From Acetobacter ascendens (lineage in GTDB: Bacteria; Pseudomonadota; Alphaproteobacteria; Acetobacterales; Acetobacteraceae): a stretch of 64,000 bases of DNA. The notes beneath the pieces were generated by a model, which made no database searches, was not told the origin of the DNA, and saw only the letters and a list, made by a program, of their open reading frames with translations. Of the stretch, positions 55,758 to 63,424 are shown piece by piece; the stretch's first letter is position 1, and the number at the start of each line of letters is the position of its first letter. Both the position numbers and the translations under genes were made by a program. The stretch is from the NCBI RefSeq assembly GCF_001766235.1, contig NZ_CP015164.1, positions 2,569,001 to 2,633,000 on the forward strand. The letters are read 5' to 3'.

Positions 55758-56795
55758 TTACGGAAGATTTGAGAAGATTTTGCCGTGTGAAATGTCCAAC
55801 CCGAATTGTTCACCTTCAGAAATTTCTGTTGGCATTGGTGTTGTAATATCAAGTACCTTTTGGGTGGTCTGCACAGCATAGTGATACAGCCCATTGGGGT
55901 TGCGGCTGCGAGAAAGAATATGAGCAGCACCTTTGCCGCTTACAAACAGCACATCGCAAGGGCGGATAAATACTGTTGTTTTGCCAATCTTGTCAGTTAC
56001 CGGAAATGGCAGGGCATCAGTATTTTCAGGGATAAACTGCCCATTCTGTATTTCTCCTGCAAATTCCAGTGTTTCACCCAGAAACTGCATGACAAACGGT
56101 GTTTGCGGAGATGTGTTGAGCGTGCCGGCATCAGCATCCTGCACAATGCGGCCGTCTTGCATGACTACAAGTCTGTCTGCAATATCCAGGGCTTCTTCAT
56201 GATCGTGCGTAACCAGAATGGTAGTAAGCCCCAGCTTATCATGCAGTTCTCTTAACCAGCGGCGGATGGTGCGGCGTACAATCGGGTCCAGTGCTCCAAA
56301 TGGTTCATCCAACAGGAGCAGCTTAGGTTCTGTTGCAAGAGCGCGTGCCAAGGCAACGCGTTGCCGTTGCCCACCAGAAAGCTGATCTGGACGGGCATCT
56401 GCCAAATGTGGAAGTTGAATAAGTTCCAGAGGATCTTGTACGCGGGCTGCAATAGCTGCGCGATCTGGGCGCTGCTTGCGTGGTAAAACATCAAGCCCAA
56501 AGGAAATATTGCGCGCCACACTCATATGCCTGAACAGTGCATAGTTCTGGAAAACAAAGCCAGTTTTACGTTTTGGAAGATCAGAATGACCGATGGGGAG
56601 GTCATCAATCAATAACTGCCCTTCATATACTGGGGAGAGGCCGCCAATAGCGCGGAGTAAAGATGTTTTGCCAGCGCCAGAAGGGCCAACCAATGCAATA
56701 AAGGCACCGTCTTCAACTGTCAGATTAATATCATCCAAAATCTTGCGGGAGGAACCAGGAGCATATTGTGTAAAAGAGTGCAGGTTAACGCTCAT
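55758..56795 (-). CDS. cysA: Sulfate/thiosulfate ABC transporter ATP-binding protein
   Basis: 345 residues. Walker A GPSGAGKTS, Q-loop FVFQNYALFRHMSVARNISFGL (contiguous in the protein), ABC signature LSGGQRQRVALARAL, Walker B LLLLDEPFGALD, switch His VTHDHEEA. The C-terminal 110 residues form a TOBE-like domain with IRPCDV. It is the last gene of cysT-cysW-cysA, transcribed leftwards, and overlaps cysW by 4 bases. Confidence 0.92.
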   Translation of the reverse strand: MSVNLHSFTQYAPGSSRKILDDINLTVEDGAFIALVGPSGAGKTSLLRAIGGLSPVYEGQLLIDDLPIGHSDLPKRKTGFVFQNYALFRHMSVARNISFGLDVLPRKQRPDRAAIAARVQDPLELIQLPHLADARPDQLSGGQRQRVALARALATEPKLLLLDEPFGALDPIVRRTIRRWLRELHDKLGLTTILVTHDHEEALDIADRLVVMQDGRIVQDADAGTLNTSPQTPFVMQFLGETLEFAGEIQNGQFIPENTDALPFPVTDKIGKTTVFIRPCDVLFVSGKGAAHILSRSRNPNGLYHYAVQTTQKVLDITTPMPTEISEGEQFGLDISHGKIFSNLP

Positions 56796-57610
56796 GAAGG
56801 CTGTTTCCTAAAAGAATGCTCAAATATTGTGCGAAGCAGAACTGTGCTCATGGCACATAGGGCAAGAAGTGCGGCCATGCTGAAGGCGGCTACTGTTTGG
56901 TATCCATTATAAAGTGTTTCGATATGCAGCGGCATCGTTTCTGTAACGCCTGGGATATGGCCTGAAACAACAGAAACGGCCCCAAACTCACCAATGGCAC
57001 GGGCAGTGGTAAGCAGAATGCCAGATAGTAGCGCCCAGCGCGCATCTGGCAGGGTAACTTGCCACAAGGTTTGCCAGAAATTTGCACCTAGCAAAAATGC
57101 CGCTTCTTCTGCATCGCGTCCTTGTTGTTCCATGTAGGGCATAAGAGTGCGCGTGACATAAGGGAAGGTAACAAACAGGGTGGCCAGCACGATGCCAGGC
57201 ACAGCAAAGGCAATTTGCATATTATGGGCAGCTAACCAATTGCCCCACCAGCCTTCCTGCCCAAACAGCAAAAGCCATATCAGGCCAGCAATGACGGGAG
57301 ACACGCTGATAGGAAGCTCTATCAGCGTGATGAGAAAGCGTTTGCCCATAAAAGAATATTTTGTCAGGCACCATGCTGCGGCAATACCGCCGAGAGTGTT
57401 TGTAACGGTAACAATTACAGTAACAAACGCGGTTAACCGCATAGCAGACAGAGCGTCTGGTTCCAGCAATGCAGATACGGCAGCATGTACCCCTTGCCTG
57501 AGTGCTTCTGTAAAAATGAGCACAAGCGGTAGCAGAAGCATAAGCAGCACAACAGCATAACTGCACCCGCAGAGAATAAGGCGGCTTATGGAAAAGCGCG
57601 TGGTTGTCAT
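56792..57610 (-). CDS. cysW: Sulfate ABC transporter permease CysW
   Basis: About 272 residues with six membrane helices. GIAAAWCLTKYSFMGKRFL and the EEAAFLLGANFWQTLWQVTLPDARWALLSGILLTTARAIGEFGAV loop (read in pieces) match the permease fold's cytosolic EAA-like coupling helix. The start is ATG 57610, overlapping cysT by 4 bases; the frame is open further upstream, but that lies inside cysT. Confidence 0.9.
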   Translation of the reverse strand: MTTTRFSISRLILCGCSYAVVLLMLLLPLVLIFTEALRQGVHAAVSALLEPDALSAMRLTAFVTVIVTVTNTLGGIAAAWCLTKYSFMGKRFLITLIELPISVSPVIAGLIWLLLFGQEGWWGNWLAAHNMQIAFAVPGIVLATLFVTFPYVTRTLMPYMEQQGRDAEEAAFLLGANFWQTLWQVTLPDARWALLSGILLTTARAIGEFGAVSVVSGHIPGVTETMPLHIETLYNGYQTVAAFSMAALLALCAMSTVLLRTIFEHSFRKQPS

Positions 57611-58446
57611 TTGACATCTTCCATAACAAGCCCGCGTGAAACGCGTAGACGCAAGAAACTTACACCTCCTAGGCAAATCAAAGCGGTTAGCAGCAGCATC
57701 ACAGCAATAGTTGTTGCGCCAGAATAATCGAATTCCTGCAGGCGCATAACAATGAGCAGGGGGACGATTTCACTGCGGAAAGGCTGATTGCCAGCAATAA
57801 AAATAACGGAGCCGTATTCACCAATGCAGCGGGCAAAGGCTAACCCAAACCCGCTTAATGTTGCGGGAAGAATGGCTGGTAGAATGACACGGTAAAATTT
57901 CTGAAAAGGTGTAGCCCCAAGCAAGAAGGCTGCTTCTTCTACCTCTGATGGAAAATTCTGTAATACAGGCTCAATAGTACGTACCAGAAACGGTAGGCCC
58001 ACAAACATGAGGGCAATGACAATACCGGTTGGCGTAAAGGCTACTTGTAGGCCTGCATGTACTAACAGCTTTCCCATCCAGCCATTGGGTCCGTACAAAG
58101 TGGCAAGCGTAATGCCTGTTACTGCTGTGGGGATAGCAAAAGGTAGATCAATGCATGCATTGATGATTTTGTAACCCGGTGGACGAAGCCTTACCAATGT
58201 CCACGCCAACAAAATGCCTAAGGGCAGATCAAGCAAAGCAGCAAACAGCGCACAACCAAAGCTGACACGAAAGGCTGCAAATACCCGGGTATCATGCAGG
58301 GTTTGCAAGATGGCAGCCGTACCATCCTGCCAAGGGCGTACAATAAGGGCTAGCAGGGGCAGAATAACAAGCAATCCTACCCATAAAAGCGTGATGCCAA
58401 AGGTAAGCGGAAAGCCGGGCAGAGTATGGCGGCGCAGAAAAAACAT
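57607..58446 (-). CDS. cysT: Sulfate ABC transporter permease CysT (CysU)
   Basis: About 279 residues, six membrane helices. DLPFAIPTAVTGITLATLYGPNGW and the coupling loop EEAAFLLGATPFQKFYRVILPAILP followed by GEYGSVIFIAGNQP are CysT signatures. The ATG 58446 has no clear ribosome binding site; a TTG two codons upstream is also in frame. A Cys-rich short frame from 58466 overlaps the start in another phase (see findings). It is the first gene of the cysTWA operon. Confidence 0.9.
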   Translation of the reverse strand: MFFLRRHTLPGFPLTFGITLLWVGLLVILPLLALIVRPWQDGTAAILQTLHDTRVFAAFRVSFGCALFAALLDLPLGILLAWTLVRLRPPGYKIINACIDLPFAIPTAVTGITLATLYGPNGWMGKLLVHAGLQVAFTPTGIVIALMFVGLPFLVRTIEPVLQNFPSEVEEAAFLLGATPFQKFYRVILPAILPATLSGFGLAFARCIGEYGSVIFIAGNQPFRSEIVPLLIVMRLQEFDYSGATTIAVMLLLTALICLGGVSFLRLRVSRGLVMEDVK

Positions 58447-58854
58447 AGGCAAGCAGATAAATCCATCGTGGAGGCACGTTATACGTATGATTTGTTTTGA
58501 AAATGGAATATGCCATGCGGCATACTCTGTGGGTCAAACCATGCTGGGTCTTCAGAGCCTTTCCTTACGCTGATGTTATTAAAACCTATCCCATCGCTGG
58601 AAATAACAAAATACGAAAAATATACGTGTTAAAAGTTTTCTGCGATTCTGTAGGGTTATGATCGGTGATGGAAAAATTTTTATAAGCGAGGAATTTTTAT
58701 TAGTATATTGATTAATAAAGAAAAATTAACATGCACAAATTTTTGTTGTTAAAAAAAATAACCATTTTTCATGGTTTATTATTGCGCGGTTGTGTGTTTG
58801 CTCATAATGTCTCCCAAGTTACAACGCGTCAGAATCACAAAGGGTGATGCGCAT
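58447..58854. other. Divergent sulfate-locus control region
   Basis: About 410 bases between cysT and the Cys-rich leader frame, strongly A/T-rich in the middle (about 58600-58790). It contains TATGCC-ATGC-GGCATA, a 6-bp inverted repeat at 58509-58524 near cysT. Promoters for both directions must lie here, but no -35/-10 pair is convincing. No tRNA or known riboswitch was recognised. Confidence 0.45.
58464..58466 (-). other. Start of a second short Cys-rich frame overlapping cysT
   Basis: From this ATG a 29-codon leftward frame begins MDLSACLCFFCAAILC, with four Cys codons in the first 16. It overlaps the cysT start in another phase and ends inside cysT. It has no ribosome binding site, so it may be chance. 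Confidence 0.2.
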
Positions 58855-58941
58855 ATGTATCCGGTTTGTTTACGAATGTGCTGTGCGGTTCGATGTCGTG
58901 CAGCCAAGGCGCCTAAATATGCGCCTGTTTTCTTTTTCTGA
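58855..58941 (+). CDS. Cys-rich leader peptide, candidate cysteine-responsive attenuator
   Basis: A 28-residue frame beginning MYPVCLRMCCAVRC and ending in FFF. Cys codons are at positions 5, 9, 10 and 14. AAAGGG lies 10-16 bases upstream of the ATG, a good ribosome binding site. It is oriented towards the 69-residue protein, porin and sulfate-binding gene. Such Cys-codon clusters ahead of sulfur genes are known attenuators in mycobacteria (poly-Cys short frames). Here function is inferred from composition, position and the hairpin at its 3' end; neither expression nor conservation is known. Confidence 0.6.
   Translation: MYPVCLRMCCAVRCRAAKAPKYAPVFFF
58907..58938 (+). terminator. Terminator-like hairpin overlapping the leader peptide 3' end
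   Basis: AGGCGC and GCGCCT form a 6-bp stem with an 8-base loop, followed by GTTTTCTTTTTC. The hairpin lies over leader codons 18-24 and the T-run ends at the stop codon. A preceding stem, GCTGTGCG/CGTGCAGC (58880-58904, with G-U pairs), contains the Cys codons. This is attenuator-like geometry, though the terminator sits inside the reading frame rather than after it. Confidence 0.5.
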
Positions 58942-58996
58942 TCTAGCCGGATAATAAGTTGCCGGCTGGGTGTGTTCTTTATCCAGAGGCATTCAA

Positions 58997-59206
58997 ATGC
59001 TGGAATCTCAGATTATCGAAGTAAATGGTACTTTTTTAGGTACTGTTATTCTGGAAGCAGACCGTTCTACGCGTCGTTTTTATGCGGCGCATGAAAGCGT
59101 AAAATCTTTACATAACAGCAGATTTACGCAGACAGATAATCCAATGTTGTCTGTTGCGTGCGTGTTTCGTCGTGTTGGCCAGGGGCGGGGTAGTATGCAC
59201 GCTTAA
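58997..59206 (+). CDS. Small conserved-looking protein in the sulfate locus, function unknown
   Basis: 69 residues beginning MLESQIIEVNGTFLGTVILE, with SRRFYAA-like and SVKSLHNSRF segments and a basic C-terminus. AGAGG lies 7 bases before the ATG. No membrane helix or signal peptide. No family is recognised; it resembles short soluble proteins of the beta-strand/FYAAH type. It is not OscA (DUF2292), a different small protein found near sulfate transporters. It sits between the Cys leader and the porin. Confidence 0.6.
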   Translation: MLESQIIEVNGTFLGTVILEADRSTRRFYAAHESVKSLHNSRFTQTDNPMLSVACVFRRVGQGRGSMHA

Positions 59207-59293
59207 AAATTAGGTTTGTGTATATTGCCACGGCCTAGTCTATCTATTGTATGTAAGCAGTAATAAAAACCTTTCTAAACAGTGTTTTATGTT

Positions 59294-59323
59294 TTGACAG
59301 GAAGGGGTGCTGCAAGCTAAATA
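59294..59323 (+). promoter_or_regulatory. Candidate sigma70 promoter before the porin gene
   Basis: TTGACA and TAAATA are spaced by 18 bases, about 100 bases upstream of the porin start. A perfect -35 box makes it the clearest promoter seen in the window. It would drive porin-sbp separately from the leader transcript. Confidence 0.5.
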
Positions 59324-59425
59324 GTTCTTGGTTCGAAATAATATACGTAAAATCGTATTCAAGTAAAACAACAAGTATTTCCCATGTGGGTTAAAAACAA
59401 CCAAAGGGGTTGTTGGGGGCGCTTA

Positions 59426-61096
59426 ATGACTGGTTCCGTTCGCTCTGGTTTTTTGCTGACAACAGCCATATCAGGTCTGTTTTTTCCATGCGTATTACAT
59501 GCAGAAACATCAGAGGCTGAAGTTGCGGCCTTGCGGCGTGAAATGGCCATGATGCGCCGTGACATGCAGGGTGAAATTCATCGCCTGCAAATGCGTGTTG
59601 CACGGTATGAGCACGTTGCACAGGGTAAGGGAAATACCACCAAGGTAGTATCATCTGGTGCCTCACCCCCACATCTTGTGGCTGCTGGGCCAGAAGAGCC
59701 CCAGCCTGTGTTCGCAGAAGAACCTTCTCGCCCCGTGCATCATGGCCCCCGCACCGGGACGGAAGCGCACCCGGCTTTGCCTGAAGGCCCTGTTGCTTCG
59801 TGGGCAGAGTTCAAGGCTGCTTCGGCAAAGAAAGAAACAGTTCATATTGGTGGCATTCAAGTTGGTTTTCCAAAAGGGCGGCCAACTATTGCTTCAGATG
59901 ATAAAGCCTACGCATTTTCCATTGGTTTGCTGGCTCAGGAAGATGTGGGCGGTTTTTTTGGCATGTCTCCACGAAATGGAGAAACCAAAGGCAATTTCAA
60001 TTCATTAACACAAAATGCACGTCGCCTGCGGCTCTATCTTTCTTGGAGATATAAAGATTGGGTTGTTAACGTAACGCCAGATTTTGGATCCAGCAGTGTT
60101 GATGGAACTGTTGGCTTGTTTGAAGCAAATCTGAACTATACGGGGTTGCGGAATACAACGCTAACTGTTGGGTATTTTCAGCCGCGTATGGAAGAAGAAA
60201 GCGCGGAACGTTCAGGAGCTTTCGAGTTTCTGGAACGTCCAACTATTGTGGATCTGGTACGTAACCTTGCTGGTGGTGTGGCACGCTTTAGTGTTGGTGG
60301 TGAACATTACGAAAAACGTTGGCTTGTGTCAGGATATTTCACGGGTCAGAAATTTGGGGACCGCTCCAAGGATACTACGATAGTTGATAGCCAGACAGGT
60401 GCAGTTATCCGCGCGGCTGGTCGTCCTTATGTTTCAAAAGATATAGATGTGCATGTGGGTGCCGGGGCAACTTCTGTATTCAAGGTTAATGAAAACAGCA
60501 GCGACCGCCAGTTGAAATTGTCCGACAACATGGAAGTGCCACTGGGTGAAACCAGTCTGCTCACATCAGGAGCACTTACGGATGTTGCGCAAATCTGGGC
60601 TGCCGGCCCCCAGTTGGCTTTGCGTTGGAAGCGCTTTTTGCTGAAGGGTGAATACTACCATATTGGCGTGCAGCGTGATCATCAGGCACAAACAGTTCAC
60701 CTCCCATCTTTGGGTTTTGATGGGTGGTATGTGGCTGCAAACTATACAATTTTGGGCACACCAAGATCTTATAGTGAGAAAACAGCAGCGTTTACCACAC
60801 CCGGCGTAACGTATGACTTTGATCCGGCAACCGGCCACTGGGGCGCGCTGGAAGTAAGTGGGCTCTGGAGTGTGACAGACTTGTACGGTACGGAAAATCA
60901 GGGTGGAGAAGGCGTTAACGGCAACCAGTAAACAGTCTGGCAGGGTGGTTTCAACTGGTATCCTAATAGGCATATCAAGGTGATGTTGGATTACGCACAC
61001 TTTATTGTCACGCGTTCCAAGGGTGTATCAGGTGGCGTTAATCTATTTGGGCGCGATGGAAATGCAGTTGTTGGCCGTGTGCAGGCGGCATTCTGA
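59426..61096 (+). pseudogene. OprO/OprP-type porin gene with in-frame nonsense codon
   Basis: Signal peptide (GFLLTTAISGLFFPCVLHA), a coiled-coil segment (AALRREMAMMRRDMQGEI), a Pro-rich linker, then an OprO/P beta-barrel: RRLRLYLSWRYKDW, NYTGLRNTTLTVGYFQPRMEEESAE, and GFDGWYVAANYTIL. A TAA at 60929-60931 follows GVNGNQ, yet the same frame continues for 54 codons as TVWQGGFNWYPNRHIKVMLDYAHF..., ending GRVQAAF before TGA. This continuation is the conserved porin C-terminus with the terminal Phe needed for outer-membrane assembly. So a single base change (for example CAA to TAA) probably truncated it, or the base is a sequence error. ATG 59384 is an alternative start; 59426 is preferred for its GGGGG site and signal peptide. 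Confidence 0.88.
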
Positions 61097-61122
61097 AAAA
61101 CTGGTTTGAAGGTCTCATAATC

Positions 61123-62157
61123 ATGAAAAACAAAGACTTTTCTCTTTCTCGTCGTCGTCTGCTTGTTGGAGCCGCGGCTTTAGGGGGCGGCGCCTTTTTG
61201 GGTATGCATGTGCAACAAGCACAGGCTGCCTCTTTCAACCTTCTGAATGTATCTTATGATCCAACGCGTGAGCTGTATGCTGAAGTAGACAAGGCTTTTG
61301 CAAACACATGGCATCAGGCACACCAGGAAGATAGCGTGACTGTTAAAACAGCGCATGGGGGATCGGGCGCACAGGCGCGTTCTGTGCTGGAAGGTGTGCC
61401 AGCAGATGTGGTCACATTAGGCTTGGCCTATGATATTGATTTACTTGCACAGAAAGGCCTGATTGCTACAGATTGGCAAACACGTTTGCCGCATAATTCT
61501 ACACCTTATACAAGCACAATCGTTTTTCTTGTGCGCAAGGGGAATCCGAAAAACGTTAAGGACTGGCCAGATCTTGTGCGTGATGGTGTGCAGGTTATTA
61601 CACCTAACCCCAAAACATCTGGTGGTGCCCGTTGGAATTATCTGGCCGCGTGGGGATGGGCGTTGCATCATAATAATGGCTCAGAAGATGCAGCAAAAAC
61701 TTATCTAAAAAGCTTATTCAAGCATGTTCCCGTTTTGGATACCGGAGCACGCGGTGCAACAAACAGTTTTGTACAACGCCATCTGGGTGATGTTTTGCTG
61801 GCGTGGGAAGACGAAGCATTGATGGCCGCTCGAGATATCGGGCCAGATCAGTTTGATATTGTTGTACCTTCACAAACCATTCTTGCAGAACCTCCTGTTT
61901 CTTTGGTGGATAAAAATGTAAAGGCACATGGCACAGAAGATGTTGCCAAAGCATATCTGGAGTTTTTGTTTTGTCCAGAAGGGCAAAAAATTGGTGCCAA
62001 ACATTATTTCCGTCCGGTAGATCCGGCAGTGTTGGCGGAATATGGGCAGGTGTTTCCGAAGGTGGAGACATTTGATGTTGCAAGTCTTGGTGGATGGACA
62101 AAACTGCAAAAAGGCCATTTTTCAAATGGCGGTATTTTTGACAGTCTTTATAGATAA
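61123..62157 (+). CDS. sbp: Sulfate ABC transporter substrate-binding protein
   Basis: 344 residues. A Tat-like signal (SRRRLLVGAAALGGGAF) and cleavage near AQA|ASF. LLNVSYDPTRELYAEVDKAFA, HGGSGAQARSVLEG and ITPNPKTSGGARWNYLAAW match Sbp/CysP; residues in GGSGAQ and KTSGGAR bind sulfate. It delivers sulfate to CysTWA, encoded 3.5 kb away in the opposite direction. It starts 26 bases after the porin's original stop, so the two are probably co-transcribed. Confidence 0.94.
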   Translation: MKNKDFSLSRRRLLVGAAALGGGAFLGMHVQQAQAASFNLLNVSYDPTRELYAEVDKAFANTWHQAHQEDSVTVKTAHGGSGAQARSVLEGVPADVVTLGLAYDIDLLAQKGLIATDWQTRLPHNSTPYTSTIVFLVRKGNPKNVKDWPDLVRDGVQVITPNPKTSGGARWNYLAAWGWALHHNNGSEDAAKTYLKSLFKHVPVLDTGARGATNSFVQRHLGDVLLAWEDEALMAARDIGPDQFDIVVPSQTILAEPPVSLVDKNVKAHGTEDVAKAYLEFLFCPEGQKIGAKHYFRPVDPAVLAEYGQVFPKVETFDVASLGGWTKLQKGHFSNGGIFDSLYR

Positions 62158-62186
62158 TTTTGCAGGTATAGAAAGAATTTTTGATA

Positions 62187-63239
62187 TTATATGAAGGATG
62201 GCGCTGGCATGTATTGCTGGCGCCATGCTCGTGGGGAAACGCCGCTCCATTTGCGGAATGCTCTGCTGAACGCGCTGGTTTCAGAATATCCCAATAATCT
62301 GGCAATCTGGCTTATGTCATGCTCTGGTTGTTGTAGAAAAACACATGCCTGTTTATAGCGCGTGGTTTCCATCAAATCAGAATAAGATATTCCAAGGTCA
62401 GCCAGCCGCCTTTGCAGAGTCCAAACCGGCATATTCATGCGTGTAGCTAATAGGGTGAGATGCCCACCTTCTGGTAAAATCTCCTCAAGTGCTAACAAAA
62501 CGTGCTCTTTAAAAGACATGTGCGGATGAGGTGTACTGTGCCCGTTGCGGGCGAGTGAGATAAGAGACGCTTTTACAATTTCCAGTGTATGCGGTTGTGC
62601 ATCCGGCATTGCGTGTTCCAAACCAATATCGCGGAAAACAAGCGCATTGGTAGCACGGTTAAAACGAACGGTTGCCTGAAAGGCATCTTGGTGCTCGTGT
62701 GCCTGTTCGGGTTGCGCATGTGCAAAATGCACTTCTTCAGGCTGCCACGCAGGCCCTAAAGCATAGCGTAACACATTGCAGAACATGCCTAACGTAAGTT
62801 CTGCATCTTGCCGGCGTTCTGTAATGGTTGGATCTGTAATAGCGTATTCAAGCTGTAATAGATTGCCTTGCCTTACAAGGCGCGTGTGCGTACAGCTTTG
62901 ATGATAAATAAAGTGCGTTGCAAGATTATGAATGGCTTCTTTTACCGTGGGTGAAAGAAGCGCCACAAACCCGATCAGCCCCAATGTTTGCGGTTGAAAC
63001 TGCTGCCCAAACCACAGACCCAGATTGCCATGCTGTGTTTCTTTTGCTGCTTCAGTAAACAGGCGGCAATATGCGTTCAGGCTCAGCATATCTGTGGGCA
63101 GGGCTAATTTGCCCGGAGCCAACCCCGCTCGGCCAGCAATGCGGTCAATATCGCCCCCATGGCTTGTAATAAAGCCTTCTGCGCCAGAAGCGGCGGCGGC
63201 CATAACGCCAGAGGCAGAAAAGGCGAGCAGGGGAGACAT
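62187..63239 (-). CDS. AraC-family regulator with N-terminal arabinose-binding-like domain
   Basis: About 350 residues. The N-terminal 200 residues are the PF12625-type domain found in OruR/ArgR-like regulators (GLWFGQQFQPQTLGLIGFVAL, IYHQSCTHTR, LQLEYAITDPTI). The C-terminal two-HTH domain has LATRMNMPVWTLQRRLADLG and ISQIARLLGYSETSAFSRAFRKWSGVSPRAWR (read in pieces). It faces eutB across 185 bases, so it may control ethanolamine use; this is an inference from position. ATG 63239 is preferred over upstream frames. Confidence 0.87.
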   Translation of the reverse strand: MSPLLAFSASGVMAAAASGAEGFITSHGGDIDRIAGRAGLAPGKLALPTDMLSLNAYCRLFTEAAKETQHGNLGLWFGQQFQPQTLGLIGFVALLSPTVKEAIHNLATHFIYHQSCTHTRLVRQGNLLQLEYAITDPTITERRQDAELTLGMFCNVLRYALGPAWQPEEVHFAHAQPEQAHEHQDAFQATVRFNRATNALVFRDIGLEHAMPDAQPHTLEIVKASLISLARNGHSTPHPHMSFKEHVLLALEEILPEGGHLTLLATRMNMPVWTLQRRLADLGISYSDLMETTRYKQACVFLQQPEHDISQIARLLGYSETSAFSRAFRKWSGVSPRAWRQQYMPAPSFI

Positions 63240-63338
63240 TGCAATCCTTTGTCTGAAGCGAGTGTGTGATCTGCAGCCTTCTTTGTTATGAAATGTTAAA
63301 AATATGTAGCGAGCAGTCAAGTCGCAAATCATTTCCAT

Positions 63339-63348
63339 ATGATATCAT
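63339..63348. promoter_or_regulatory. Palindrome in the araC-eutB intergenic region
   Basis: ATGATATCAT is its own reverse complement, and AGATATGAT follows 10 bases later. It could be part of an operator for the adjacent AraC regulator. Confidence 0.3.
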
Positions 63349-63424
63349 TCCGAAGTAGATATGATTTTAATGCATGCAGAAAGTGAACCCTATCTCTTTC
63401 ACGTGTAGCTAAGGAGTTCCTTCA

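Noticed and set aside
58700..58760. A/T-rich stretch in the sulfate region as a sign of gene transfer
   Set aside because: The A/T-rich part is confined to non-coding sequence; flanking genes have ordinary composition by eye.
62198..62227. ATGGCGC...GCGCCAT repeat at the 3' end of the AraC gene as a terminator
   Set aside because: The 7-bp stem has a long loop and lacks a T-run, and it lies within coding sequence; evidence is too weak.
63240..63424. Cobalamin riboswitch before eutB
   Set aside because: The gap is too short and shows no B12-box-like sequence.
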